Origin: Azospirillum cavernae
GTDB taxonomy: Bacteria; Pseudomonadota; Alphaproteobacteria; Azospirillales; Azospirillaceae
Assembly: GCF_003590795.1 (NCBI RefSeq)
Contig: NZ_QYUL01000003.1
Span: 372,001 to 436,000 of the forward strand
Reading direction: 5' to 3'
DNA: 64,000 bases
The notes below the pieces were generated by a model. The model worked only from the letters and a program-made list of their open reading frames with translations. It searched no databases and was not told the origin of the DNA. Made by a program: the position numbers and the translations under genes. Below are positions 49,813-58,932 of the stretch, piece after piece (the stretch's first letter is position 1; each line of letters begins with the position of its first letter).

Positions 49813-52446
49813 TCAGAACCGCTTCAGCAGCCGGTCGATGTATTCACGTTCCGGCTGCGGGCGGCTGTATTGGCCAGAGCGGCGGCGCAGCTCGTCGAGG
49901 ATTTCGCGGGCGCGCTGAAGCTCTGACTGTTCGGGGATCTTGACGTCGTTGGCGTCCTGGCTGCCCATGCCGGATGGGCGACGGCCCAGCGGGTCGCGGC
50001 CCCGGCCCGGTCGGGGCTGCGGCTGACCCGACTGGCCCATCATGGCCGGGCCGCCCTGCCCCCCTTGCCGGGCCATCTGGTTGGCCAACTGTTCGGCCAT
50101 GCTTTGCATCCCCTGCTGCAACGCGTCCATCGCCTGGGTTTGCGAGGGCACGGCGGCGCCGGGGGAGCCTTGCTGCAAGGCCTGGGCGGCGTCGCGCATG
50201 GCGCGTTCGGCCTGACCCAGCGGGCGGGGGATCTCGCCGCCGGACTGCTCGCCCATCCGGCGCATCAATTCGCCCAACTGGCGGCGCAACGCCTCCTGCT
50301 GTTCGGCCTGCTTTTGCAGGGTCGGGCTGCCGGTCATCTCACCGGGCTTGCCGTTGGGGCTGTTGCGGCCCTGTTGCCCGGATTGGCCCGGCTGTTGGCG
50401 ACCGCGCGGCCCTTGCTGGCCGGGCTGTTGTTGGGGTTGGTTCAGCGCGTCCTGCGACTGGCGAAAGCTCTGGTCGAGAAGCTGTTGCTGCTGCTGGCTG
50501 AGCGCTTGCAACTCCTGCATCATTTGCCAGGAGTCGTTTTGGCCGTTCGGCTGGCCCTGTTGGGCCATCGCGCCCGACTGCATGCTTTCCAGCATTTTCT
50601 GCAACTCCGACAGCATTTGCCGGGCGGCGTCGCGCGATCCGGTCTGCGCCATCTCCCGCATGCGGTCCAGCATCTGCTGAAGATCGTTGCGGTCGGTCAT
50701 GCGGTCGGCCAGTTCGGGGGGGATGGTCGGAACCTGTTCGCCGCGTTGCAGCGCGTCCATCATCCTCTGTTCCATGGCGTTCATGAACGCGTCGAGCGCG
50801 GCCTGCAATTCGTCCATCAACTGGTTGAGGTCGGCGTCGCTGGCCCCCTTGTCGAGCGCTTCGGACAGGCGGCGTTCGGCCTCGCGCAGGTCGCGTTCGG
50901 CCAGCGACAGCCCGCCATCCTCGACGCGCAAAGCGGTTTCCCACAACAGAGCCTGCACGGCGGGAACGGCGGCGGCGTCAACGCGGTCCAGCATCAATCG
51001 GGCGACGGCGGCGCGCAGGGCGAGGAAGGCGACCAGATCATGGCCGTACTGGCTGGGCCGCGCCGAAATCTCCGCCAGCGCGCGGGCGACCTCGGTCCGG
51101 GCCGCTTGCGGGCGGCGGGTCAGAGTTTTCCGCTGCTCGATGATCGCGCGAGCGACCGGATGGTTGAAGGTCCGTTCGGGCAGAATGAGGGGCGACTCGT
51201 CCGACTGGCCGGTCTGCCCGCCGCCATCGGTGGCGATCAGCCGAACGGCGACCGGCAGGCCAGCCCAAGGATGAGCGGTCAGATCGTGAAAGCCGCTGTT
51301 GCGCGCCTCTTTCGGGCGCAGGCCGGGCAGGGCGAGCGGCAAGTCCAGCGGCGCGCCGTCGGCGACGTCGCCCGTTTGACCATCGGGCATTGGGCGAATG
51401 CGGGCCTTCACCTCGGCCAGCCCGTAATCGTCGCGGGCGGCGTAATCCAGGCGCAACGCCCCGCGTTCCCCCGCCGCCGGGGGGCTGGCGTGGGCGATCT
51501 GCGGCGGCAGATCGGGGACGACGCGCACCGGCCAGCTTCCCAGAAGCCGCCCGTCCTGAAGCACCGCGATGCGGGTTCCGCCGACGATCGGGCGCTGGAT
51601 CTGGAAGGCGGCGGCGTCCACCGTCTCGAAAGGCGTGGCATGGTTGGCCAGTTCCAGAACCGGCGGGACGCCGCCGCCGCTGACGCGGGCCATCACCAGA
51701 CTGCCGGTGGGAACCGCCAGCGGTTGGGCGTTCGCGGCGGCGTCGCTGTTTCCGGCCCCGGCGCGGGTCTTCAAAAAGACCGGCGGCAGGTTGGTGTAAT
51801 CGGGCGGCGCGATCCAGAGGTCGAGCGCGGCGCTGGCGCCGCCGCTGCCGCCGTCAAAGCGCGGCCACAGCGCCGCTGTCAAACGGGGCCGCCAGTCGCC
51901 CCAGCCGACGCCCCCGGCGACCACCACCAACAGGATGACCAAGGCGCGCAGGGCAAAGGGGTCGCGCGACGGCACAAGGGAGCGCGGCCACGACACCCGC
52001 AACCGGCCGAGAGCGGCGCGGACCCGCTCCTGGTGCAACCGCCACAGGGCCACGGCCATGGGATCGTCCCCGGCGGGGCGATCGCGCAGGGTGGAGAGCG
52101 GGCGGTGCGGCAGGTCGCTGTCGCGCTCCAGCCGGCGCAGCGCCTCGGCCTTGCTGGGCAGGGCCAGGCGGCGCAGGCCGCGCGCGGCGGTGGCGATTAC
52201 GGCGCCCAGCAAAAGGACAAGCAGGGCGGCGTGCAGCCAGCCCGGCAGGCTGGGCAGCGGGTTGAACAGCGCCAGCGCCAGGAACGCGCCCAGAAGGGTC
52301 AGCGGCGCCCACAGCGCCGGACCCAGCGCCTCCCACAGCAGGGCGGCCCCGGCCTGCCACAGGCGCGCGCGCGGCTCGACCGGCGGGGAAGCGTCGTTGG
52401 GGTCGGTCGGGTCCGCCGACGCGGTCGTCTGGTCCTTCTGCGTCAT
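49813..52446 (-). CDS. DUF4175/TIGR02302-type alphaproteobacterial membrane protein
   Basis: 877 residues. Two to three membrane helices occupy the N-terminal region (ALWAPLTLLGAFLALALF, AALLVLLLGAVIATAAR, ALRALVILLVVVAGGVGW), followed by a large periplasmic region and an extended Gln/Met/Gly-rich low-complexity C-terminus (QGQPNGQNDSWQMMQELQALSQQQQQLLDQ...). This layout and length are typical of the TIGR02302 alphaproteobacterial family. Function is unknown; the shape suggests an envelope or cell-division-associated protein. It is convergent with the PilZ chemoreceptor gene (20-bp gap). Confidence 0.82.
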   Translation of the reverse strand: MTQKDQTTASADPTDPNDASPPVEPRARLWQAGAALLWEALGPALWAPLTLLGAFLALALFNPLPSLPGWLHAALLVLLLGAVIATAARGLRRLALPSKAEALRRLERDSDLPHRPLSTLRDRPAGDDPMAVALWRLHQERVRAALGRLRVSWPRSLVPSRDPFALRALVILLVVVAGGVGWGDWRPRLTAALWPRFDGGSGGASAALDLWIAPPDYTNLPPVFLKTRAGAGNSDAAANAQPLAVPTGSLVMARVSGGGVPPVLELANHATPFETVDAAAFQIQRPIVGGTRIAVLQDGRLLGSWPVRVVPDLPPQIAHASPPAAGERGALRLDYAARDDYGLAEVKARIRPMPDGQTGDVADGAPLDLPLALPGLRPKEARNSGFHDLTAHPWAGLPVAVRLIATDGGGQTGQSDESPLILPERTFNHPVARAIIEQRKTLTRRPQAARTEVARALAEISARPSQYGHDLVAFLALRAAVARLMLDRVDAAAVPAVQALLWETALRVEDGGLSLAERDLREAERRLSEALDKGASDADLNQLMDELQAALDAFMNAMEQRMMDALQRGEQVPTIPPELADRMTDRNDLQQMLDRMREMAQTGSRDAARQMLSELQKMLESMQSGAMAQQGQPNGQNDSWQMMQELQALSQQQQQLLDQSFRQSQDALNQPQQQPGQQGPRGRQQPGQSGQQGRNSPNGKPGEMTGSPTLQKQAEQQEALRRQLGELMRRMGEQSGGEIPRPLGQAERAMRDAAQALQQGSPGAAVPSQTQAMDALQQGMQSMAEQLANQMARQGGQGGPAMMGQSGQPQPRPGRGRDPLGRRPSGMGSQDANDVKIPEQSELQRAREILDELRRRSGQYSRPQPEREYIDRLLKRF

Positions 52447-52576
52447 CCCGGCTTTCCTCCAACCCGGCCCGCGCGGCGGCGCGTGGCGGGCGTCACGGCG
52501 ATGCTACAGCACATCATCCCGACATGGCGACAGTGTGACGCAAGGCGAGGGCCGCAGCGGAAAAAATCGCCAACGG

Positions 52577-53515
52577 TCAGTCGTCCGATCCCGCCGGGGG
52601 CGGGCGCGAGGGGGTGGCGTTGCGCCGGGTTTCGCGGTGCAGAATGTAAAGGCCGCTCACCATCACCACGGCGGCGCCCAGCCCCATGGACGCGGTTGGC
52701 ACGTCGCCCCACAGCAGCCAACCAAACAGAACCGCGATCAACAACGAACTGTAGGTCAGCGGCGCGACCACAGCGGCGGGGGCCAGCGAATAGGCGCGCG
52801 TCATCAGCAATTGCGCGCAGCCGCCCAACAGGCCCATGGCGGTCAGCATCGCCCATTCGGTCGGGCTGGGCGTCGTCCAGGAAAATGGCAGGGCCAACCC
52901 CACCAGAACCGTGGTCAACAGGGTGAAGTAAAAGACGATGGTGTTGGACGCCTCGGACTTGCTGAGCTGGCGGATGGTGATCATCGCCGTGGCGTTGCAG
53001 AAGGCGCCGATCAACGCCACCAAAACGCCGAGGCTGAGCAGATCGCCGCTGGGCTTGGCGATGATGACCACGCCGGAAAAACCGACCAGCACAGCGCTCC
53101 AGCGGTGGATGCCGACCTTCTCGTTCAGCATCGGCACCGACAGCGCCGTCAAGAACAGCGGCGCGGCGAAGTTCAAGGCGATGGCGTCGCCCAGCGGCAG
53201 CAAATGAAAGGACCAGAACATGGCGATCATCGTCGACAGCCCGATCAGCGAGCGGGTGAGATGCCCCATCGGGCGCGCCGTTCGCAGGGCGGTTCGGAAC
53301 CCGCCGCTCAGGTGAATGGCGAGGCAGACCGGGAGCAACGCGAACAGGCTGCGAAAGAACGCGACTTCGGTCACGGAGAAGCGATCCATCAGGAGCTTCA
53401 CCAGCACGTTCATGATCGAAAACAGAAACACCGAGCCGAACATCGATGCGATGCCGAGCGGGGTGTTGTCCACCCGAACATGCGGAATGGACGTTGGGCC
53501 GGGAGGGGGAGTCAC
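52577..53515 (-). CDS. EamA/DMT-family exporter
   Basis: 312 residues, ten membrane helices in two EamA repeats (PLGIASMFGSVFLFSIMNVLVKLL ... DAIALNFAAPLFLTALSVPMLNEKVG, and a second set from about 155). Drug/metabolite transporters of this type export amino acids or other small metabolites. The basic C-terminus (HRETRRNATPSR) points inside. It lies downstream of the FlaF-like gene on the same strand but a terminator separates them. Substrate is unknown. Confidence 0.85.
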   Translation of the reverse strand: MTPPPGPTSIPHVRVDNTPLGIASMFGSVFLFSIMNVLVKLLMDRFSVTEVAFFRSLFALLPVCLAIHLSGGFRTALRTARPMGHLTRSLIGLSTMIAMFWSFHLLPLGDAIALNFAAPLFLTALSVPMLNEKVGIHRWSAVLVGFSGVVIIAKPSGDLLSLGVLVALIGAFCNATAMITIRQLSKSEASNTIVFYFTLLTTVLVGLALPFSWTTPSPTEWAMLTAMGLLGGCAQLLMTRAYSLAPAAVVAPLTYSSLLIAVLFGWLLWGDVPTASMGLGAAVVMVSGLYILHRETRRNATPSRPPPAGSDD

Positions 53516-53530
53516 AATTCATCGACCCTA

Positions 53531-53573
53531 TCAAAACAAAGCCGCCCGCGTCACGGTGTCGCGACGCGGGCGG
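53531..53573 (-). terminator. Intrinsic terminator of the FlaF-DUF2934 gene (minus strand)
   Basis: 11-bp GC-rich stem (53542-53552 with 53563-53573), then CTTTGTTTTGA on the minus strand. It lies ~50 bp after the stop codon at 53624. Confidence 0.75.
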
Positions 53574-53623
53574 GCATGTTCGGGCGGAATGGCGGCCCTG
53601 CGGCCTTATGGACTTGTGTTTGT

Positions 53624-54190
53624 TCAGCCTTTCAGGAGGCCGGTGATCTCGGCCTCGGCGCGCAGCCAATGGGCTTGCTCCTGGCCCTCGGGGCGGCCTT
53701 CGGCTTCCCAGATCTCATAGGCGCGTTCCTGAACGATCTTGTTCTGCTGACCGCGCAGAAGCCCTTCGGAGATGCTCATGTTGATGCGGGCGAGCGAGAC
53801 CAGACGACGCTCTTCAATCGCGCCTTCCGTGGCCTCCATCGTGGTGGAGACGACATACTGCGCCAGATTGCGCAGGTTGGCCTTCACGTCCGGTTCCAGC
53901 GTGCAGGCGTCGTTGCTCAGAACCGTCTTGATGGCGATCCAGAGCTTCAGATTGTGGTCGAGCGCGACGCTGACATTATCGGGGCCTTCGGCCTCCAACA
54001 GCAGGCTGGCGGCGTGGAGCAGGGCGATGCTGTCCTGTTCGACGACGGCGAAGTTGGTGCGCAGAACGACGTCCGCGCCGGTTTCAATCACGGTCTCAAT
54101 GCCAGCGTTGGCGGGAACGCCGGTGTTGGCGAGAGCCTCGGCAACGGTGGCGGCGGGAGCGGAGGCGGCGGTCTTGCGCTTGGTGGCCAT
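53624..54190 (-). CDS. FlaF-like protein fused to DUF2934
   Basis: 188 residues. An Ala-rich N-terminus (1-45) leads to a helical region, about 52-148, resembling FlaF, the flagellin-synthesis regulator: IALLHAASLLLEAEGPDNVSVALDHNLKLWIAIKTVL...LEPDVKANLRNLAQYVV, then LVSLARINMSISEGLL. The C-terminus (153-181, VQERAYEIWEAEGRPEGQEQAHWLRAEAEI) is a clear DUF2934 domain. FlaF normally promotes flagellin production together with FlbT. The combination with DUF2934 is unusual. The ATG at 54190 is chosen; a longer frame to 54319 has no RBS. The FlaF assignment is inferred from pattern; DUF2934 is clear. Confidence 0.65.
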   Translation of the reverse strand: MATKRKTAASAPAATVAEALANTGVPANAGIETVIETGADVVLRTNFAVVEQDSIALLHAASLLLEAEGPDNVSVALDHNLKLWIAIKTVLSNDACTLEPDVKANLRNLAQYVVSTTMEATEGAIEERRLVSLARINMSISEGLLRGQQNKIVQERAYEIWEAEGRPEGQEQAHWLRAEAEITGLLKG

Positions 54191-54331
54191 TGGTGATTCC
54201 CCGGGAGCGTTCATTCCACGATCAATAGAACGAACCATGATTAAGATGTGGTTAAGGAATGTGTGAGGTGGGTGGTTGTGGTCTGGATTGACTGCGGCAT
54301 ATTCGCCGGAGCGCTCCATGTTCGGGCTTGT

Positions 54332-55003
54332 TCATGGTCCGCCGAAAGGCAAACGGTAATAAAAGCCAAACACGTTGTTCGGCGCGGTGGTCGGATCAAC
54401 GGCGTTGCCGTCGGTGGCGATTCGGCTGTAGCCAAGACTGAAGCGCGACTTGTTGTCGAAGACGTAGCCCAGTTCCAATTGCGAGCGGAATTCCGTGGTG
54501 GCGCCCGCGTCGCGTTGCCCGCGCGGCAGATTGGTCGGGCCAAGACTGGCGCCGAAACTGGGGGTGAAGACGAAGGAGCCAAGCGGCACGTCGATGAGAA
54601 CGCCGCCCATGACCCCGCCCGCGCCGCTGGAGCCGAGGCCGCCGCCGGTCAGCGCCCGCCCGCCACCGCCGTCGCCCATCCCGATCCATGGGCGGATGGT
54701 CGCATAGGCCTCGATGGCGGGCATCAGCGAGCCGCCAAGGCGCATCTTGTTGTTCAGGCCAGACAGGCGGCTGTCGCTCAGCTTGCGATCGTTGGACGGG
54801 GCGTCGAGGGCGGGCAGGCCATACGCCAGATCGCCAAGCGTCCAATGGTCCAGGCGATTCGACGGCGCGCCAACCATGCTTTGGCTGGTCGGGGCCGCGC
54901 TGGCGGGGCTGAGCAGGACGCAAAACAGGGCAAGCAGCGTCGCCGCGCCGCCCAGGCAGGCCCAGGGCGGTTGTGTGTCGTGAAAGACGGACGGACGGCT
55001 CAC
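54332..55003 (-). CDS. Outer-membrane beta-barrel protein, PagL-like layout without catalytic residues
   Basis: 223 residues from a GTG with GGAGGG upstream. A hydrophobic signal segment (LGGAATLLALFCVLLSPASAA) and beta-strand-rich sequence end in aromatic-plus pattern GFYYRLPF, typical of outer-membrane barrels. The last part (QLELGYVFDNKSRFSLGYSRIATDGNAV...NNVFGFYYRLPF) follows the lipid A 3-O-deacylase (PagL) layout, but the catalytic His-x-Ser pair is replaced (SRIATDGN), so no deacylase activity is expected. The family reading is tentative. An in-frame ATG at 55060 is a weaker start. Confidence 0.6.
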   Translation of the reverse strand: MSRPSVFHDTQPPWACLGGAATLLALFCVLLSPASAAPTSQSMVGAPSNRLDHWTLGDLAYGLPALDAPSNDRKLSDSRLSGLNNKMRLGGSLMPAIEAYATIRPWIGMGDGGGGRALTGGGLGSSGAGGVMGGVLIDVPLGSFVFTPSFGASLGPTNLPRGQRDAGATTEFRSQLELGYVFDNKSRFSLGYSRIATDGNAVDPTTAPNNVFGFYYRLPFGGP

Positions 55004-55118
55004 AGGCGTACCCTCCGGCGAAGCGGTGCTGCAACCCAGAATGTCGTTGTCCGTCGCCACAATTCAAGCTCGAAAGTGGTAGGGACGAACAGACGACGAA
55101 ACTGCTAGTTTGAGCGCC

Positions 55119-56672
55119 ATGAACACGGATCACGCCACGCCGCAGCCGCAGGAGGCGATCGCCTTTCTGAACGACCCGCGCCACCATGATGGGGCTGCGG
55201 TGACGCGGGTGGACACCCACGCCGCCATGGTCTTTCTGGTGGGGGAGCGCGCTTACAAGCTGAAGCGGGCCGTGCGCTATCCCTATCTGGATTACGCGAC
55301 GGCGGAGAAGCGCCGGGTCGCCTGTCTGGCCGAACTGGCGATCAACCGCCGCACCGCGCCGTCCCTGTATTTGGGCGTTCAGGCGATTCTGCGCGGGGTG
55401 GATGGCGGCTTGCGTCTGGCTCCGCTGTCGGACGGGGTGGACGCTGCGGCCAACGCCGAGGCCGTCGATTGGGTGGTGACGATGCGGCGCTTCCCCGACG
55501 AGGCGCTGTTCGAGCGAATGGCCGAACGTCAAGCCTTGACGCCCTCCATCATGCGGGCCTTGGCCGAACGGATCGCCGCCTTTCACGCGGCGGCGGAGCC
55601 TCGGCGCGACGGCGGCGGTCTGGCGGGGATGCGCGCGGTGGTCGATGGCAACATCGACGCGCTGCAAAGCTTTCCCGCCTTGTTTCCCGCCGACCGGGTG
55701 GCGCGGTTGGGCGAGCGCACGGCGGCGGCGCTCGACCGGCTGCGGGCGGTGCTGGGGGATCGGCGGCGCGACGGCTTCGTCCGGCATTGCCATGGCGACC
55801 TTCATTTGCGCAACATCGTGCTGCTGGACGATGGGCCGACCCTGTTCGACGCCATCGAGTTCGACGAATCGCTGGCCGTCACCGACGTCTTTTATGACCT
55901 CGCCTTTCTGTTGATGGATCTGGATCATCGCGGCCTGCGTCCGTTGGGCAACGCCGTGCTGAACCGTTACGTCGAGGAAACCGGCGACGTTGGCGGGGTG
56001 GCGACCTTGCCGCTGTTCCTGTCCGCCCGCGCGGCGATCCGGGCGAAGGTGCTGGCGGCGGCGGACGAACTGGCCCCCGACGCGGCGGCTCAAGCGGAGG
56101 CCCGCCGTTATCTCGACGACGCCATCGCCGCGCTGGAGCCGCCGCCGCCCCGGCTGGTGGCGGTCGGCGGCCTGTCGGGCAGCGGCAAGTCGCGGCTGGC
56201 CCGTGGGGTCGCGCCGGATTTGGGCGGCGCGCCGGGGGCGCTGGTCCTGCGCAGCGACGTTCTGCGCAAACGCCTGTGCGGGGTGGCCGAAACCGACCGT
56301 TTGCCGCCAGACGCCTACGCCCCGGATCTCACCGCGCGGGTGTATGACGGGCTGGCGGAGCGGGCGCGGTTGGCCTTGTCCGCCGGTCAGGCCGTGGTGA
56401 TCGACGCGGTGTGCGCCAGCCCGGACGAACGGGCGCTGTTCGAGTCCGTGGCCGCCGCCGCAGCGGTGCGGTTCGATGGGCTGTGGCTTGACGCGCCGCT
56501 CAACCTGCGCGCGCAACGTGTGACCAATCGCCGCAACGACGCCTCCGACGCGACGGCGGATGTGGTGAAACGGCAGGAAACCTACGATTTGGGCGACATG
56601 CGCTGGACGCGTCTGGACACGGGCAGGGTTGCGTCGGATGTGCTTGCCGAGGCGCTGAAAAGGTTGGTGTAA
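55119..56672 (+). CDS. APH-like kinase fused to P-loop ATPase domain
   Basis: 517 residues. The N-terminal ~330 residues follow aminoglycoside phosphotransferase-like kinases (HCHGDLHLRNIVL Brenner motif, DAIEFDESLAVTD). The C-terminal part is a P-loop kinase/AAA_33 domain with GGLSGSGKSRLA (Walker A at ~347) and a VIDAVCASPDERALF region. This widespread bifunctional protein has no settled role; small-molecule phosphorylation is likely but the substrate is unknown. An in-frame TTG lies 9 bp upstream of the ATG at 55119. It is followed by the universal stress protein gene. Confidence 0.85.
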   Translation: MNTDHATPQPQEAIAFLNDPRHHDGAAVTRVDTHAAMVFLVGERAYKLKRAVRYPYLDYATAEKRRVACLAELAINRRTAPSLYLGVQAILRGVDGGLRLAPLSDGVDAAANAEAVDWVVTMRRFPDEALFERMAERQALTPSIMRALAERIAAFHAAAEPRRDGGGLAGMRAVVDGNIDALQSFPALFPADRVARLGERTAAALDRLRAVLGDRRRDGFVRHCHGDLHLRNIVLLDDGPTLFDAIEFDESLAVTDVFYDLAFLLMDLDHRGLRPLGNAVLNRYVEETGDVGGVATLPLFLSARAAIRAKVLAAADELAPDAAAQAEARRYLDDAIAALEPPPPRLVAVGGLSGSGKSRLARGVAPDLGGAPGALVLRSDVLRKRLCGVAETDRLPPDAYAPDLTARVYDGLAERARLALSAGQAVVIDAVCASPDERALFESVAAAAAVRFDGLWLDAPLNLRAQRVTNRRNDASDATADVVKRQETYDLGDMRWTRLDTGRVASDVLAEALKRLV

Positions 56673-56832
56673 TTTCACCAGACGGGCGGCGCGCCGCTGG
56701 CCTCGGTCCTGTTGTCAGCCACGCGCGCGTGACCGAAGAATGACGATGGGGGCCGCCGTTTGGCCGGTCAATCCGGCGAACACGGCCTCCACCGTCCGAG
56801 AGGGCCGCTCGATCCGGCTCGGGAGGATGTTC

Positions 56833-57699
56833 ATGACCTACAAAACCATTCTGGTTCCGCTTGGCGGCGGCGACAACGACGCGGTGGCGATGAAGGCCGC
56901 CCTGTTGGTCGCCCGTGACTTTGACGCCCATGTCGTCGGCCTGTTCGTGACGCTCGACCCGCGCGACGCGGTGCCGATGCTGGGCGAAGGCATGTCGGGC
57001 GCCATGGTGGACGAAATCATGCGCGCGGCGGAAGGCGAGTCGAGCACGCACCGCGCCGCCGCCCGCCGCGTCTTCGACGCCGCCGTGGGTGAGGCTGGCG
57101 TCGAGCTGCGCGACGCCCCCAACGGGGTCGAGACGCCGTCCGCCGCTTGGCGCGACGTCGTTGGCCGGGTGGAAGACGTCGTGCCGCAGGAAGGCCGTCT
57201 GGCCGATCTGATCGTCTTCGCCCAAACCACGCTGGACGCCGACACCCAGGGTTACGCCACCATGGAAACCGCGCTGTTGAGCGCCGGTCGTCCGTTGCTG
57301 ATTGTGCCGAAGACTCTGCCCGACGGCATCGGGCATCAGGTCGCCGTCGCCTGGAACGGCAAGATCGAATCCGCCCGCGCGGTGTCCGCCGCCTTGCCCT
57401 TCCTGCGCAGCGCCGATCAGGTGATGGTGCTGACCGCCGAAACCTCGGCGACGGACGCTGCGGCAGGGCGTCGCATTGCCGAATATCTGACTTGGCAGGG
57501 GGTCAATCCCGCGCTGACAGTGTTGAAGCCTGGATCAAAACCCGTCGGAGAGGCGGTCGTTGAAAAAGCCGTGGAACTGAAAGCCGACCTCCTTGTTATG
57601 GGGGGGTACGGGCACAGCCGGATGCGGGAAATGATCCTTGGCGGCGTCACTCGTTACGTGCTCAATCACGCCGGATTGCCGGTGCTGATGACCCACTGA
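56833..57699 (+). CDS. Universal stress protein with tandem Usp domains
   Basis: 288 residues, two UspA folds in one chain. The first starts TYKTILVPLGGGDNDAVAMKAALLVARDFDAHVVGLFV. The second ends with the ATP-binding pattern MGGYGHSRMREMILGGVTRYVLNHAGLPVLM (G-x2-G-x9-G-x). Cytoplasmic stress-response protein binding ATP; specific role unknown. GGGAGG lies 9 nt before the ATG. Confidence 0.93.
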   Translation: MTYKTILVPLGGGDNDAVAMKAALLVARDFDAHVVGLFVTLDPRDAVPMLGEGMSGAMVDEIMRAAEGESSTHRAAARRVFDAAVGEAGVELRDAPNGVETPSAAWRDVVGRVEDVVPQEGRLADLIVFAQTTLDADTQGYATMETALLSAGRPLLIVPKTLPDGIGHQVAVAWNGKIESARAVSAALPFLRSADQVMVLTAETSATDAAAGRRIAEYLTWQGVNPALTVLKPGSKPVGEAVVEKAVELKADLLVMGGYGHSRMREMILGGVTRYVLNHAGLPVLMTH

Positions 57700-57801
57700 T
57701 CGGCGCGCGACGCTCCCGCCGCTTGTTTGGCGGGGGCGCCCTCCCCGACGGTCGATGGTTCCGACGCGACCGGCGTTCGGCCGTTCTGGGAGGAACGCGC
57801 C

Positions 57802-58062
57802 ATGTTGACGATTAAAGACTGCATCGGCTTGAGCGACTTGACCGAGGCCGAGGTCGAGGCCATCGCCGAACACGAACATGTGCCGAGCATCATCGCGGCG
57901 GAAATGGGCTGTTGTTTGGCCCACAGCCCCGATGGACCCATGCGGATCGCGGAGATCCTGGTGGAGGACATCGCCGACGCCCGCGCCCACGGGCATGACC
58001 GCCACGCCGAGGAATTGGTGGTGGTCCTGCGCGACTTCGTCGTCGCGCACAGCCCGCAATGA
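57802..58062 (+). CDS. Small conserved-looking hypothetical protein
   Basis: 86 residues, acidic and helical (DLTEAEVEAIAEHEHVPSIIAAEMG). No membrane segment or signal peptide. It has a conserved-looking Cys-Cys (EMGCCLAH) and a histidine-rich middle (ARAHGHDRHAEE) that could bind metal or a cofactor, but nothing is proved. A clear GGGAGG precedes the ATG. It lies between the stress protein and cytochrome b561 genes. Function unknown. Confidence 0.65.
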   Translation: MLTIKDCIGLSDLTEAEVEAIAEHEHVPSIIAAEMGCCLAHSPDGPMRIAEILVEDIADARAHGHDRHAEELVVVLRDFVVAHSPQ

Positions 58063-58249
58063 GGTGGGACGGCTTCCTCGGTCACAGGTGAAGACGGGGA
58101 AGCCGTCGCCGGTCGGGCCGTTCAGCGCGGGTTCAGGAAGGGGGCTTTAGGGTCATGCACCTGTCACGGCGGGGCTTGATCCCGTCCTTCTCTCCTGATT
58201 GTTGGCGTGCGCCCAGCGCGACGCGCCATCACCCAACCTGGAGCCTTCC

Positions 58250-58798
58250 ATGGCGACATCCTCCTACAGCCCGTCGCAAAAGGGGCTGCACTGGCTGATT
58301 TTTTTGCTGGTCATCGGTCTTTACGGCATCACCTTCGCCGAGGATCTGTACGCTCGCGGCACTCCAGAGCGCGCGATGGTCTGGTGGCTTCACATCTCCT
58401 TCGGGCTTCTGCTGGCCGGGGCCGTCGTGGCGCGGCTTGGCTTGCGCCTGACGCGGGGCGCGCCCAATCTGCCGTCGTCGATGTCGGTGAATGAGCAGCG
58501 GCTGGCCCAACTCGCCCATCTTGGGCTGTACGCCTTGATGATCGCCATTCCGGTCATCGGCGTCGTTCTGACATGGCTGCGCGGCGACACGCTGACCTTC
58601 TTCGGCCTGTTCACCATCCCGGCCCCCTTCGCGCCGGATCGCGAACTGGGCCGCACGGTCAAGGAGTTGCACGAGCTTGCCGCCAACCTGATTTTGGCGC
58701 TGGCCGGTCTGCACGCGGCGGCGGCGCTGTGGCATCACTATGTACGCCGCGACGACGTGCTGACGCGGATGCTGCCGGGATCCAACGCCGACGCGTGA
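58250..58798 (+). CDS. Cytochrome b561-family protein
   Basis: 182 residues, four membrane helices with the paired heme-ligand histidines of the b561/Ni-Fe-type family (KGLHWLIFLLVIGLY, WWLHISFGLLLAG, LHELAANLILALAGLHAAAALWHHYV). It carries electrons across the inner membrane between quinols and periplasmic acceptors or oxidants. The ATG at 58250 has GGAG upstream. Partner is unknown. Confidence 0.88.
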   Translation: MATSSYSPSQKGLHWLIFLLVIGLYGITFAEDLYARGTPERAMVWWLHISFGLLLAGAVVARLGLRLTRGAPNLPSSMSVNEQRLAQLAHLGLYALMIAIPVIGVVLTWLRGDTLTFFGLFTIPAPFAPDRELGRTVKELHELAANLILALAGLHAAAALWHHYVRRDDVLTRMLPGSNADA

Positions 58799-58932
58799 GC
58801 GGGCTTTTTGTCCGCGACGGCGTTGTCGGCGGAGCGTTGAGGGCATGATCGTGATGAGGGGCTTGCGGCTTGCGCGCAGGCCCCTTGCCGTGCCAGGAAC
58901 GAGGCGACGCCCCTTGTCGCGAGGCTTGCCCG

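Noticed and set aside
50065..52926. Long plus-strand open frame of over 950 codons
   Set aside because: It is antisense to the DUF4175 gene, which has the expected membrane segments and codon pattern; the long frame is a by-product of high GC.
54396..56678. Long minus-strand open frame opposite the APH/ATPase gene
   Set aside because: It crosses the outer-membrane gene and is low-complexity; the plus-strand gene has clear kinase and Walker motifs.
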